Shown piece by piece: positions 31,954 through 40,608 of a stretch of 43,539 nt of DNA. The stretch is from Nonomuraea cypriaca (lineage in GTDB: Bacteria > Actinomycetota > Actinomycetes > Streptosporangiales > Streptosporangiaceae), in NCBI RefSeq assembly GCF_015645445.1, contig NZ_JADOGI010000079.1:1-43539 (forward strand). Direction: 5' to 3'. The translations under genes and the position numbers were made by a program. The notes beneath the pieces are model-generated. The model searched no databases. It was not told where the DNA came from and worked only from the letters and a program-made list of their open reading frames with translations. The stretch's first letter is position 1; the number at the start of each line of letters is the position of its first letter.

Positions 31954-32615
31954 GGTGTGCCCTCCCTGAGGGTGATGACGGTCCACGCGCCCAGGTGGAT
32001 CCGGTCGCCTGGGGCGATCCTGACGGGCACGTTGACCTTGACGGGCCTGCCGTTGACCTGGGTGCCGTTGGCCGAGCCCGGGTCAACGAGCTGCCACGAG
32101 CCGTCCGGCTGGGCCAGCAGCACGGCGTGCAGGTGCGAGACGCCCGGGTCCTCCGGCGGGCCGGTCAGGTCGATCTCCGGCGCCAGCTGCCTGGCCTTGC
32201 TGCGCCTGCCGATGCGTACCTGGTCGCCGTACAGGCCGAACGAGCGCTCGGGGCAGTACGGCGGGAACGAGATCGCGCCCGCGTCGGGACCGCCCTCGGC
32301 GATCACCTTCTCGTAGTAGGTGCGGTCGGCGGCGGTGACGGCCTCCCAGCGCGACCCTCCCTGTGCGGCGGCCCCTCCCTGGGGCCCGCTCGCGGGGGCG
32401 GCGACGGGCAGGGCGTTGCCGCTGTAGTCGTGACCGCACACCTCGCAGAACTGCCCGGCGCGCGGCGTCCGGCAGATCGGGCAGCTCTCGGCGACGGGGG
32501 TGGAGTCGGTGGCGGGCCGCGGCGGAGCGCCGGTCACGGAGGCGGCCATCTGCGTGCCGCACACGTCGCAGTAGTCGTCGGCGCCCGACGCGTGCCCCTG
32601 CGGACAGGTCGCCAT
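31950..32615 (-). CDS. Zinc-ribbon FHA-domain protein
   Basis: 221 residues from the ATG at 32615, which overlaps the VWA stop (TGATG). Two zinc-ribbon-like knuckles come first: C4/H8 with C16/C19, and C45/C48 with C57/C60. A flexible Pro/Ala/Gly linker follows, then a C-terminal forkhead-associated domain (about 118-217) with VRIGRRS, SHLHA and SANGTQVNG. FHA domains bind phosphothreonine peptides. In the PknG pathway the FHA protein GarA/OdhI is the kinase substrate that switches 2-oxoglutarate metabolism. This protein lacks GarA's N-terminal ETT motif, so it may instead read phosphorylation on PknG or the VWA protein. Confidence 0.9.
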   Translation of the reverse strand: MATCPQGHASGADDYCDVCGTQMAASVTGAPPRPATDSTPVAESCPICRTPRAGQFCEVCGHDYSGNALPVAAPASGPQGGAAAQGGSRWEAVTAADRTYYEKVIAEGGPDAGAISFPPYCPERSFGLYGDQVRIGRRSKARQLAPEIDLTGPPEDPGVSHLHAVLLAQPDGSWQLVDPGSANGTQVNGRPVKVNVPVRIAPGDRIHLGAWTVITLREGTP

Positions 32616-33901
32616 CAGCTTCCCTCCTTCCGCAGCCGGCTGGTACGGACGGAGCCGGTGTCCAGCTCGATCTCGTCGGCCTTGTCGACGTCCCTGCGCA
32701 GCCTGGCCGTACCGGTGGCCGCATCGACCTCGACCACCCGCTCCAGCAGCCTGGCGGTGTCCTCGCGGCCCGACTCGGCGGCCAGCTCCCGCGCCCTGGC
32801 CAGGCGGGCGGTCGCGGTGTCGACGTCGCCCACCGCCCGCGCGCTGAGGCCGTCCTGGATGAGCTCGTGCAGCTCGGCCTGGCCGGTGTAGTGGGCGACC
32901 TTGTTGTTGATCCGGGTCGACTGCGCCAGGTCGTCGGTCCACTGGGCCAGCACGTTGCCGCTGGCCAGGACCTCCTGCGTGTCCGGGCGTACGAGCTTGA
33001 CCCAGCCCGCCCTGATCTCCTGCCCGATCTGCCCTGGCGGCACCTCCACGCACACGTGGTATTCGCGCTCCTCGGCGCCCCAGGAGCCGGTCGGGTAGTC
33101 GCCGGTCAGCGGGTTGACGTCGGCGCGCTTGCCGGTCAGGTCGAGCAGCGTGGGGGAGACCTGTTTGACGAACATCAGCCGCGCCGTCTGGGGCACCCAC
33201 ACCCGCAGCGACAGCTCGGCCACCGTCTTGCTCATCGACGCCTGCGTCAGCCTGCGGAAGAACTCCGACAGGTCCCCCTGGTTGCGTACGAAGTCGAACG
33301 AGCCCAGCATCGCCTCGGCCACCTTGCGCAGCTCGGCGGGCACCCAGTCGTCCCCCACGCCCAGGGCGTCGCACACGAACGTGCCGCTCCAGGCCGACAA
33401 CACCGAGTCGAACACCTCGGCGCGCTCGTTGTTCTGGCCGTCGGTCATCAGCAGCGCGTGCCTGATCGCCGACGGGTGCGCGGTCAGCAGGTGGCCGGCC
33501 AGCTTCAGCCACTCGCCGATGGCGGTGCCGCCGTGCGCGCTCAACTGGCCGACCGCGCGCTCGGCCTCGGCCCTGGTGGCGGGGTTCGCTTGGACCAGGC
33601 GGGGCTGGCCGCCGGGATAGACCACCTTGGCGGACGACGTACCGGAGATCACCGCGAAGTAGACGCCGTCGCGCAGGGTACGCACGGCGGTCACGGCGGC
33701 CTGCCTGGCCTCACGGATCTTGCCACCGCTCATCGAGCCCGACGTGTCAACGATGATCACTTCGGCCGCCTGCGTCGCTGCCGCCTGCGTGGTGACACCG
33801 CCGGTGGCGGCGACCGAGAGGATGGCGTGCACCTCGCGGCCGTCAAGGGGGAGGTACTTGTTCTGGTCGATGTGCAAGGTGAAAGAGGGCTGGTCACTCA
33901 T
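32615..33901 (-). CDS. VWA-domain protein of the PknG operon
   Basis: 428 residues from the ATG at 33901, overlapping the PP2C stop by 8 bp. An N-terminal beta segment (SFTLHIDQNKYLPLDGREVHAI) precedes a von Willebrand A domain with complete MIDAS D52-T-S54-G-S56 and the later T/D contacts (GGTAIGEWL, LLMTDGQNN). A helical C-terminal part (about 330-428) with TPR-like pattern ends in a threonine-rich tail (DTGSVRTSRLR). There is no signal peptide or transmembrane helix, so it is cytosolic. VWA proteins with kinase/phosphatase neighbours usually act as regulated scaffolds. The tail threonines could be PknG targets for the FHA protein, which is speculation. Confidence 0.88.
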   Translation of the reverse strand: MSDQPSFTLHIDQNKYLPLDGREVHAILSVAATGGVTTQAAATQAAEVIIVDTSGSMSGGKIREARQAAVTAVRTLRDGVYFAVISGTSSAKVVYPGGQPRLVQANPATRAEAERAVGQLSAHGGTAIGEWLKLAGHLLTAHPSAIRHALLMTDGQNNERAEVFDSVLSAWSGTFVCDALGVGDDWVPAELRKVAEAMLGSFDFVRNQGDLSEFFRRLTQASMSKTVAELSLRVWVPQTARLMFVKQVSPTLLDLTGKRADVNPLTGDYPTGSWGAEEREYHVCVEVPPGQIGQEIRAGWVKLVRPDTQEVLASGNVLAQWTDDLAQSTRINNKVAHYTGQAELHELIQDGLSARAVGDVDTATARLARARELAAESGREDTARLLERVVEVDAATGTARLRRDVDKADEIELDTGSVRTSRLRKEGS

Positions 33902-34784
33902 GTGGTTCTCCCAAGGGGATCAAGGCGATGGTCACGTTGTCCTGCCCGCCGGAGTCCAGCGCGTGGCGCAGCAGCTCGCGGGCCATCTCGATCGGGGTTC
34001 CCGTGCCGGGGAAGGTGTAGCCGTCCAGATAGCGCCACAGGCCGTCGCTGCAGATGAGCAGCAGGCCGGGCGCGCGTGGGATCAGCCGGCGTACGTGCGG
34101 CGCGACGTCGCCGGCGTCGGCGCCGAGCCAGGCGGTGATCTCGCCGGTCTCGACCGCGTCGTCCTCGGTCAGCAGGGTGCCGCGGATGACCGCGGGACCC
34201 TCCCCGGGCGCCCGTGCCTGACCGTCGGGTCCCAGCCAGTACGCGCGGCTGTCGCCGGCCCAGGCGAGCGTCACCAGCTCCGGCTCGACGACGGCGGCGA
34301 CGTAGGTGCAGGCGGGGGCGTCGTGCACCGAGGTCGCGAGCTTGCTCACGGCCCGCCCCGCCCGCTCGAACGCCTCCTCCTGCGACAGCCCGCCGGCCAG
34401 CGCGGCGGCCGCGATCTCCACGGCGACCGCGGACGCCTCGTCCGCCCTGGGCGAGCTGCCCACGCCGTCGCAGACCACGGTCACGATCGTGTCGCCGGTG
34501 GCGAGCAGGGCCATCGCGTCCTCGTTGCGGCTGCGCCGCAGCCCTCTGTCCGTCACCGCGGCCGCGCCGCCGTCGAGCACGGTCTCCGCGTGATCCCGTC
34601 CGGTGGGCTGGCGTACGCCGCACCGCTCGCAGTAGCCGTCGGCGTCGACCGCGGCGGCGCCGCAGGACACGCAGGCCGGGGAGCCCAGCGCGTGGCCGCA
34701 CGCCTCGCAGTAGGTGTCTCCGGCCAGTACGGGCGCCTCGCACACCGGGCACACCACCGCGCCTCCTCGCTGGGCGTCGGTCAT
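33894..34784 (-). CDS. PP2C-type Ser/Thr phosphatase with two zinc ribbons
   Basis: 296 residues from the ATG at 34784 (TGATG overlap with the kinase stop); an in-frame GTG at 34793 is less well placed. Two N-terminal zinc ribbons are C12/C15-C26/C29 and C38/C41-C52/C55. The PPM phosphatase domain shows RRSRNED (metal D89), VVCDGVGS (D106-G107), LAWAGDSRAYWL, LLICSDGLW and GGQDNVTIAL. All metal-binding aspartates are present, so it should be active. It is the obvious antagonist of the adjacent PknG kinase; the zinc ribbons, shared with kinase and FHA protein, may recruit it to the same complex. Confidence 0.93.
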   Translation of the reverse strand: MTDAQRGGAVVCPVCEAPVLAGDTYCEACGHALGSPACVSCGAAAVDADGYCERCGVRQPTGRDHAETVLDGGAAAVTDRGLRRSRNEDAMALLATGDTIVTVVCDGVGSSPRADEASAVAVEIAAAALAGGLSQEEAFERAGRAVSKLATSVHDAPACTYVAAVVEPELVTLAWAGDSRAYWLGPDGQARAPGEGPAVIRGTLLTEDDAVETGEITAWLGADAGDVAPHVRRLIPRAPGLLLICSDGLWRYLDGYTFPGTGTPIEMARELLRHALDSGGQDNVTIALIPLGEPHE

Positions 34785-36925
34785 CACAGCCACGTCCTCG
34801 GTCGTACGGCGTTCGCCTGATCGATGAGCGCGTGGCGCTCCTGACGCGAGTCCGCCGCCACGGCGAGCTTGCGGAAGATGGACTCCAGCCGCCTGCGCAG
34901 CCCGGGCTCGGTGAACGGCGCGCCGGCCAGCGTTTTTCCCTTCGGTGGTGAGCCGGTTTCGAGCCAGGCCAGCGCACCGGCCAGCAACTCGGCGACGAGC
35001 AGGTCACGGCGGCGTGGATCGAGGTCGTCCAGGCCGGTCAGGCGGTCCGCGGCGCCCACCAGGTCGCCGGGCGCGACGCCGCTCAGATCGGACCGTCGCA
35101 CCACGGAGGCCGCCAGCGCCACCTGGGCGGCCACCCGGTAACTCGACGTGGCGGGAACCTGGTCGAGCACGCTCATCCGGCCGGTCCTGGCCAGCCCGAA
35201 CGCGGCGCTCACGTAGGAGTGGTCGGTGCGCCAGACGGCTTCGTACCAGGGGCCGGCCTGCCGTCCCGCGCACTCCAGCGCGTACGCGAGCGCCAGCTTG
35301 GGCGCGAGCTCGCCGGGCAACATCGACAGGCACGAGTCGAACATCGACACGGCCTGGTCCGCCTGCCCGGTGGCCAGCGCCAGCACCCCGCGATACCACG
35401 TCACCCGCCAGTCGCCGGGCAGCGCCGTGGACAGCTCGTTGAGCGCGACGGGCGTCTCCGCCGCGGCGCCCTCGGCCAGCAGCCTGGCCCGCATCAGCTT
35501 CGTCTCCGTGGTCTGCGGCATCGCGGCGAGCTGCTCGATCAGCTCCTTGCCGTCGCGGCCGAGCAGCCCGGCCAGCGACCCCGCCGCGGGATCGGCGGGG
35601 TCGACCAGCGGCACCGGCAGCCCGCGCGCGGCGAGCGCCGGATCGAGCGGCCCGAACACCTGGTCGCCCGCCTCCGACAGCGCTGTCCCCACCGCCGTCC
35701 GCTCGGGCCCGAACAGCGTCGAGGGAGCCGGGTACGGCACCCCGTCCTCCAGCGCGCTGATCTCCCGCAGCACCCCGACGAGCTGGTCCTCCATCTCCCA
35801 CGCGCTCTGGAACCGGTCGGCGGGATCGGCCGCGGTCGCCCTGCGCAGCAGCCGGGTGAACGACTCGTGCCCGCAGTCCTGCGGCAGCGGCGTGGCCGTG
35901 CCGCCCCTGGCCGGGCTGTACGACGAGATCGCCAGCACCGCCAGCGTCCTGGCCACGGTGTAGAGGTCGGAGGTCACCGACGACGGCCGGGTGTCCAGTT
36001 CGGGGGCGTGGTAGCCGACCGTGGCCCACGACGTGCCCGGGGGCGAGCCGATGTGCTGCACCGCGCCCAGGTCGATGAGCTTGAGCCGCTTGCCGACCCG
36101 GATGACGTTGGCCGGTTTGAGGTCGCAGTAGACCAGGCCCTGCTCGTGCAGGTAGCCGAACGCGTGCAGGATCTCGCGGCCGTACATCAGGGTCTCGCGC
36201 AGCGGCAGCGGGCCCTGGCGGCGCAGCTCGTGGAGCGACTTGCCGCCGACGTACTCCATGACGATGTAGCCGAGGCCCTCGGAGCGCTGGAAGTTGAGGA
36301 TCTTGACGATGTTGGGGTGGTCGACCGTGGTGAGGAACTTGCGCTCGGCCTCCGCCGCCGCCAGCGCCTCGGCGTCGTTGGTGTTGAGCAGGCCCTTGAG
36401 CACCACCCACATGCCGTCGAGGTTCTCGTCGGCGGCCAGGTAGACCCAGCCGAGCCCGCCGTGCGCCAGACACCCCAGCACGCGGTACTGGCCCGCCACC
36501 AGATCGCCCTTGCTCAGCTTCGGGGTGAAGGAGAACTGCGTACGGCAGTGCGGGCAGAACCCGTCCGTCAGCCCGGCCCGCCCCTCCCTGGAACGCCCCA
36601 CGGCCTGGGCGCACGCCGGATTGGCGCAGAACCGCTTCTCCTCCGGCACCTCCGGATCGGTCATCACCGCGCCGACCGGGTCGCGCGGCGGCACCGACGG
36701 CAGGTCGGCGATGGTGCCGAGGACCCCGGCCCGCGACCTGCCGCTGCTGCCCACCGGCCCGCTCACCGGCCTGCTCCGGCCCACCGGCTGCGTGACGGGC
36801 GCCGAGGCCGGGGCCGAGACCGGCGCCGAGACCGGGAGCGGTGGGGAGTTCGCCGCGGAACCGCACAGGTCGCAGTAGCCCTCCTCGATCGTGCCCGTGC
36901 AACCGGGCTGCGCGCAGCGGGTCAT
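34784..36925 (-). CDS. pknG: PknG-type serine/threonine kinase with TPR domain
   Basis: 713 residues from the ATG at 36925 (ACGGAGG ribosome binding site, ATGA overlap with the gene before). In order: an N-terminal zinc ribbon C4/C9-C18/C21; a Pro/Ser linker; a rubredoxin-like site C100/C105-C124/C127; a kinase domain with CLAHGGLGWVYLA, K177 (VVLKG), YCDLKPAN with D268 (non-RD, as in PknG) and LIDLG (D285); and a TPR-like C-terminal region (about 480-713). The fold order and text (GELAPKLALAYALE, YVSAAFGLAR, NAVRPRTWL end) follow mycobacterial PknG closely. PknG is soluble and controls glutamate/2-oxoglutarate metabolism. The extra N-terminal ribbon is not in the mycobacterial protein as I know it. 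Confidence 0.96.
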   Translation of the reverse strand: MTRCAQPGCTGTIEEGYCDLCGSAANSPPLPVSAPVSAPASAPVTQPVGRSRPVSGPVGSSGRSRAGVLGTIADLPSVPPRDPVGAVMTDPEVPEEKRFCANPACAQAVGRSREGRAGLTDGFCPHCRTQFSFTPKLSKGDLVAGQYRVLGCLAHGGLGWVYLAADENLDGMWVVLKGLLNTNDAEALAAAEAERKFLTTVDHPNIVKILNFQRSEGLGYIVMEYVGGKSLHELRRQGPLPLRETLMYGREILHAFGYLHEQGLVYCDLKPANVIRVGKRLKLIDLGAVQHIGSPPGTSWATVGYHAPELDTRPSSVTSDLYTVARTLAVLAISSYSPARGGTATPLPQDCGHESFTRLLRRATAADPADRFQSAWEMEDQLVGVLREISALEDGVPYPAPSTLFGPERTAVGTALSEAGDQVFGPLDPALAARGLPVPLVDPADPAAGSLAGLLGRDGKELIEQLAAMPQTTETKLMRARLLAEGAAAETPVALNELSTALPGDWRVTWYRGVLALATGQADQAVSMFDSCLSMLPGELAPKLALAYALECAGRQAGPWYEAVWRTDHSYVSAAFGLARTGRMSVLDQVPATSSYRVAAQVALAASVVRRSDLSGVAPGDLVGAADRLTGLDDLDPRRRDLLVAELLAGALAWLETGSPPKGKTLAGAPFTEPGLRRRLESIFRKLAVAADSRQERHALIDQANAVRPRTWL

Positions 36926-38106
36926 GGTGTACCTCCGTGTATCGCGCGCTGGTAGGTCTCGACGGCCGCCGCCGCCTTCGTCAGGTCGCAGGGGGCGCTC
37001 CACAGCAGCACTCGCGCCCGCTCGAACAGCCCGGTCGCGGCCGGGTCCTCCGCCAGGCCCTTGCGTACGGCCATCGCCTGGCAGGCCCCCAGCCGGCCGC
37101 GTAGCTCGTCACGCCGGCCGACCAGGCCGTACAGCGCCTTCGCGGTGACCCGCGCCTCGTCGGCGGTCCTGCGGGCGTCGTCCTCCAGCGCCGCCAGCCG
37201 TTTGGCCCGCAGCACCCAGGTGTCGGCCGAGGCGTCGAGCGCGGCCAGCTCACCGGCCAGCGCCTCGACCCGGCTGCGCGGCTGCGCCTGCGGCGGCAGG
37301 GTGATCTTGACGACGACCGCGCCGTGGGCCAGCCTGGCCTCGCTCTCGGCCGCGCGTACCCGATCCAGGGCGGCCAGCAGGTCCTCTCTGCGCGCGGCGA
37401 ACTCGCGTTTGACCACGATCGCCAGGCCCAGCTCAGCCCGGGAGGCGGCGAGGAGCCCGGCGAGCCGGTCGAGCTCCGGCTCGACGGTCCCGTCCAGCGG
37501 GTCTTCGAGCAGGTGGGCCCGCGTCCGCCGCAGCTCGGCCTCCTGCGTGGCCAGGCCGGCGCTCTCGCCGAGCTCGCGTTCGAGGGCGCGGATCTCGCGC
37601 AGGTCGGCCTCCGCGGCGTCGAGGCGGGGCAGCTCGGCGGTCCACACGGCATCGATGTCGTTGAGCGCGGCCGTGACCTCCTGGAAGGCGGCGTCCATCC
37701 GCGCCACGGTCTGGTCGAGCGTCAGGCGCTCCTCGGCCTGGGGGAGCAGCGAGCGCTGCTCGACGGGCTTGGCGGGGGCGGGCAGCAGGACGGACGCGCC
37801 CGCGAGCAGCTCGGTCAGCTCGGTGAGCTGCTCGGCGCCCGGCCTGGCGCGCGCCGCGCGGATGTTCTCCGCGTCGCGCAGCACCGCCCGATAGGCGTCG
37901 TTCAGCCGCCACAGCGTGGCCAGCGACGACTGCGCGGCGGCCCAGCGCCGCTCGGTCTCCCCGCGTAAGGACGTGCCCCTGAGCAGCTGGTAGGTGGTGT
38001 GGGATTCGAGATCGAGCAGGTCGCCGGAGATGCGGTCGCGTTCGTCGGCCCGAGCGCGCAGCGCGTGCTCGACGCCTTCCCTGCTCATGGGTGGTCCCAG
38101 ACTCAT
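36922..38106 (-). CDS. Coiled-coil protein, first gene of the PknG operon
   Basis: 394 residues from the ATG at 38106 (GGGGAG 4 nt upstream; ATG 38088 is an alternative). Almost the whole chain is charged and helical with heptad-like Leu/Ala spacing, for example ERLTLDQTVARMDAAFQEV and LDAAEADLREIRALEREL, interrupted by a short proline-rich break (LPAPAKP, about 108-114) and another at about 280 (LPPQAQPRS). No signal peptide, membrane helix or enzyme motif is visible, so it is probably a cytosolic coiled-coil scaffold or adaptor. Its stop overlaps the pknG start. I recognise no named family; a partner role for PknG is inferred from the overlap only. Confidence 0.8.
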   Translation of the reverse strand: MSLGPPMSREGVEHALRARADERDRISGDLLDLESHTTYQLLRGTSLRGETERRWAAAQSSLATLWRLNDAYRAVLRDAENIRAARARPGAEQLTELTELLAGASVLLPAPAKPVEQRSLLPQAEERLTLDQTVARMDAAFQEVTAALNDIDAVWTAELPRLDAAEADLREIRALERELGESAGLATQEAELRRTRAHLLEDPLDGTVEPELDRLAGLLAASRAELGLAIVVKREFAARREDLLAALDRVRAAESEARLAHGAVVVKITLPPQAQPRSRVEALAGELAALDASADTWVLRAKRLAALEDDARRTADEARVTAKALYGLVGRRDELRGRLGACQAMAVRKGLAEDPAATGLFERARVLLWSAPCDLTKAAAAVETYQRAIHGGTP

Positions 38107-38265
38107 CACGCTCCCCGTGACGCGGGCCCCCGCAGCCCCGTGGTCCTACCGGCACAACGGGAGGACCGACCGGTTGGTTCCACGGCTAGGGGTGACCCTG
38201 ACTTGTCCCTGATTCAACCCTGTTCCACCTGCAATCCGCTTAAACGATCTCGTACCGTTTCAGAC

Positions 38266-38424
38266 ATGGGACGCATACTTCTGATCATCGCGGCGATCGT
38301 CGCCGCCCTCGTACTCCTCGGCCCCCTCGTGGGCTTCGCCCTCACGCTGCTCAAGTGGGGTCTCATCATCGGCGTGGTGGCGTTCGGCGTCATGCTCGTG
38401 TCGAAGTGGGTCAAGAGGACATAG
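38266..38424 (+). CDS. Small two-helix membrane protein (52 aa)
   Basis: ATG at 38266, 52 residues: MGRILLIIAAIVAALVLLGP, then a second hydrophobic segment (WGLIIGVVAFGVMLVSKW) and a basic VKRT end. Two transmembrane helices with a short turn; no Shine-Dalgarno, so translation may be leaderless. It is divergent from the PknG operon across 159 bp. Short proteins of this form are common in actinomycetes and have no known function. Confidence 0.75.
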   Translation: MGRILLIIAAIVAALVLLGPLVGFALTLLKWGLIIGVVAFGVMLVSKWVKRT

Positions 38425-38456
38425 CTTCCTGGCGCTTCCCCAGTCATAGTGAGGTG

Positions 38457-39746
38457 ATGGAGGCGCGGCCGGCGGTCGACGATGCCGCGCTCGGGCGCGA
38501 GGCACTGGCCGTGCTCGAGGCGAACTGGACGGGCACAGGCACCGTGCCCGCCCCGGGTCTCTACCCGCACCAATGGAGCTGGGACTCCGCCTTCGTCGTC
38601 ATCGGCCTGGCCAGGCACCGGCCGGACCGGGCCCGCGACGAGCTGGTCAGCCTGCTGCGCGGGCAGTGGGCGACCGGGATGGTGCCGCACATCGTCTTCC
38701 ACACCCGCGAGGCGTACTTCCCCGGGCCCTCCGTGTGGCGTTCGGGGGACAACCGGGCCGCGCCGCACGACGTGCTCACCTCCGGGCTCACCGCGCCGCC
38801 GCTGCACGGCCTGGCCCTGTGGTGGCTCTACCGGCACACCGGCGACGCCGCGTTCGTCAGGCAGATGTATCCGAAGCTGGTACGCCAGCACGCCTACCTC
38901 ACCGCTTCCCGCGATCTCGGCGGCGCGGGCCTGGCCGCGATCGTGCACCCCTGGGAGTCGGGCATGGACGACAGCCCGGCCTGGGACCAGCCGCTCGCCG
39001 CACTCCCCGTCATCAGGTACGGCTACCGCAGCGTCTACCGTGGCGTCGACCTCGACGAGCGCCACCCCGACAGCGACCACGACCGCTACGTCTGGCTGGC
39101 CATGCGCTACCGCGACGCCGGCTACGGCGCGGGCTACCTGCGCGACGAGCACCCGTTCGCCATCGAGGACCCGATGTTCAACGGGATCTGGCTGGCCTCC
39201 TGCCAGGCCATGGCCGAGCTGGCCCCGCTCGCCGGCGCCGACCCCAAGCCCCACAGCGAGCAGGCCGAGCGCATCAGACGGGCCATGCTCGACCGCCTCT
39301 GGGACGGCTGCTTCTACGCCAGGGACCTGCGCACCGACCGGCTGATCAGGGTGTGCACGGTGGGCGCGTTCGGGCCGCTGCTGGATCCCGGGCTGCCCAG
39401 CGACCAGTTGCACGCCGCCGTGGAGATGCTGGAGTCGGCCAGGTTCATGGGCGCCACCGGCTATCCCGTGCCGAGCTGCGAGATCCGCGCCGCCCAGTTC
39501 GACCGCACCCGCTACTGGCGCGGGCCCTCGTGGGTGAACACCAACTGGCTGCTCCGCCGCGCCGCGGCCGTGCACTCGCTCGACCACCTCGGCCAGCAGC
39601 TCACCAACGGCACCCTGCGGCTGGTGCGGCAGGCCGGCTTCCGCGAGTGCTTCGACCCGTTCGACGGCAGCGGACGCGGGTGCAGGGACTTCTCGTGGAG
39701 CGCCGCGCTCACTCTCGATCTGCTCGCCGATACCGTGGTGGAATGA
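38457..39746 (+). CDS. Six-hairpin glycoside hydrolase (MGH1/trehalase-like)
   Basis: 429 residues from the ATG at 38457 (GTGAGG just upstream). Signature segments of (alpha/alpha)6 glycosidases of the GH63/MGH1-like type are present: YPHQWSWDSAFVVIGLAR near residue 37, GMVPHIVFH near 79, HPWESGMDDSPAWD near 169, and YWRGPSWVNTNWLLRRA near 358. In this fold an Asp after the WESGMD motif and a late Glu act in catalysis, and the ESGMDDSP text is intact. There is no signal peptide, so it is cytosolic and probably acts on mannosyl- or glucosyl-compatible solutes. Its stop overlaps the next start (ATGA at 39743-39746). Confidence 0.85.
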   Translation: MEARPAVDDAALGREALAVLEANWTGTGTVPAPGLYPHQWSWDSAFVVIGLARHRPDRARDELVSLLRGQWATGMVPHIVFHTREAYFPGPSVWRSGDNRAAPHDVLTSGLTAPPLHGLALWWLYRHTGDAAFVRQMYPKLVRQHAYLTASRDLGGAGLAAIVHPWESGMDDSPAWDQPLAALPVIRYGYRSVYRGVDLDERHPDSDHDRYVWLAMRYRDAGYGAGYLRDEHPFAIEDPMFNGIWLASCQAMAELAPLAGADPKPHSEQAERIRRAMLDRLWDGCFYARDLRTDRLIRVCTVGAFGPLLDPGLPSDQLHAAVEMLESARFMGATGYPVPSCEIRAAQFDRTRYWRGPSWVNTNWLLRRAAAVHSLDHLGQQLTNGTLRLVRQAGFRECFDPFDGSGRGCRDFSWSAALTLDLLADTVVE

Positions 39747-40216
39747 GCTTCTTCCGCCGCCTGCCCGCCGACGTGCGCAAATCGCTGGACATCGAGCCGG
39801 GGGAGCGGGTGCTGACGTTCGCCGAGTCCGGCGACGGCCACGTGGTGGCCACCAATCTCGCGCTGCACCTGCCAGACGGGACGCGGGTGCCGTACGAGGA
39901 GATCGACAAGGCGTCCTGGGACGACACCGGCCTGCGGCTCCTGACCATGGACGGCGCCCAGCGCTTCGAGCCGATCGCGCAGCCGCGGCTGCTGCCCGAG
40001 ACCGTTCGGGAGCGCGTCAACTCCACGATCGTCTTCAACAAGCACGTCAACCTGCCCGGGCGCGGCGGCGTGCGGCTGGTGGCCAGGCGCCCGCCCGGCG
40101 GTGAGGTGCTCGGCTGGACCTTCGTCTTCGACGACGGGCTCGACCCCGAGGACCCCGGCCTGCGCGCGCAGGCCGAGCAGGTCCTGGAGGGAGTGCGGCG
40201 CAGCATGGGCGTGTGA
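39743..40216 (+). CDS. Conserved actinobacterial protein of unknown function
   Basis: 157 residues, coupled to the glycosidase gene by an ATGA overlap. No signal peptide or membrane helix. The middle has alternating beta-type strands: GERVLTFAES, HVVATNLALHLPDG, RVPYEEIDKASWD. These read like a PH/GRAM-like or bPH-type module, followed by a basic GGVRLVARRPPGG segment and an acidic C-terminus. I do not recognise a catalytic motif. The overlap suggests co-translation with the glycosidase rather than a shared pathway. Confidence 0.75.
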   Translation: MSFFRRLPADVRKSLDIEPGERVLTFAESGDGHVVATNLALHLPDGTRVPYEEIDKASWDDTGLRLLTMDGAQRFEPIAQPRLLPETVRERVNSTIVFNKHVNLPGRGGVRLVARRPPGGEVLGWTFVFDDGLDPEDPGLRAQAEQVLEGVRRSMGV

Positions 40217-40221
40217 GGCCC

Positions 40222-40545
40222 TCAGTACGGGATGCCGCTCTCGCGGGCCTTCCTGTCGACGGTGTCCTCCTCCTCGGGCCAGCCCGTGCCGGTGTCGGGC
40301 CCCCGGTGCTCGTCGCGGCTCAGGAACGGGATCCGATGCTGCAGCGTGTCGCCCATCCTCGTCCTGGCCATCCCGGCGTACTTCGACGCCTGAGCGCCGA
40401 CCACCCCGGCCACCTCCTGGACCCTGGGGTTGTCGGCCACGCGTTGCGCCGTCCGCCTGATCTGTTCGTACCGCTCGCGTCCGGCCCGGCTGCCCAGCAC
40501 GTAGCCGACCGCCAGACCCACAGCGAATGTCATCCGATAACGCAT
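40222..40545 (-). CDS. YtxH-like small membrane-anchored protein
   Basis: 107 residues with GGAGGT 6 nt before the ATG. A single N-terminal hydrophobic segment with glycine spacing (MTFAVGLAVGYVLGSRAGRERYEQIRR) is the hallmark of YtxH-like proteins. An amphipathic helix follows and then a hydrophilic, acidic tail. Function unknown; such proteins are often stress-induced in other bacteria. It converges on the preceding unknown gene with a 5-bp gap. Confidence 0.75.
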   Translation of the reverse strand: MRYRMTFAVGLAVGYVLGSRAGRERYEQIRRTAQRVADNPRVQEVAGVVGAQASKYAGMARTRMGDTLQHRIPFLSRDEHRGPDTGTGWPEEEDTVDRKARESGIPY

Positions 40546-40591
40546 TTCGCACCTCCGCTGTCTCCGGGCCTACCCCACTCATGATGCGACA

Positions 40592-40608
40592 CGCACTCCC
40601 GGAGTGCG
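40592..40608. repeat. 17-bp palindrome ahead of tRNA-Asn
   Basis: CGCACTCC and GGAGTGCG separated by one base, lying 63 bp before the tRNA and 47 bp upstream of the YtxH-like start. It could be an operator for either gene. A TAATCT at 40610-40615 directly after it is a possible -10 for the tRNA, without a clear -35. Confidence 0.45.

Noticed and set aside
31950..33512. 520-codon minus frame suggesting a fusion of VWA and FHA proteins
   Set aside because: The first 299 codons are out of phase with the VWA gene and low-complexity. The real FHA gene starts at 32615 with a TGATG overlap.
38573..40216. 547-codon + strand frame across the glycosidase gene
   Set aside because: Out-of-phase shadow for most of its length. 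Only its last 158 codons, from the ATG at 39743, form a real gene.
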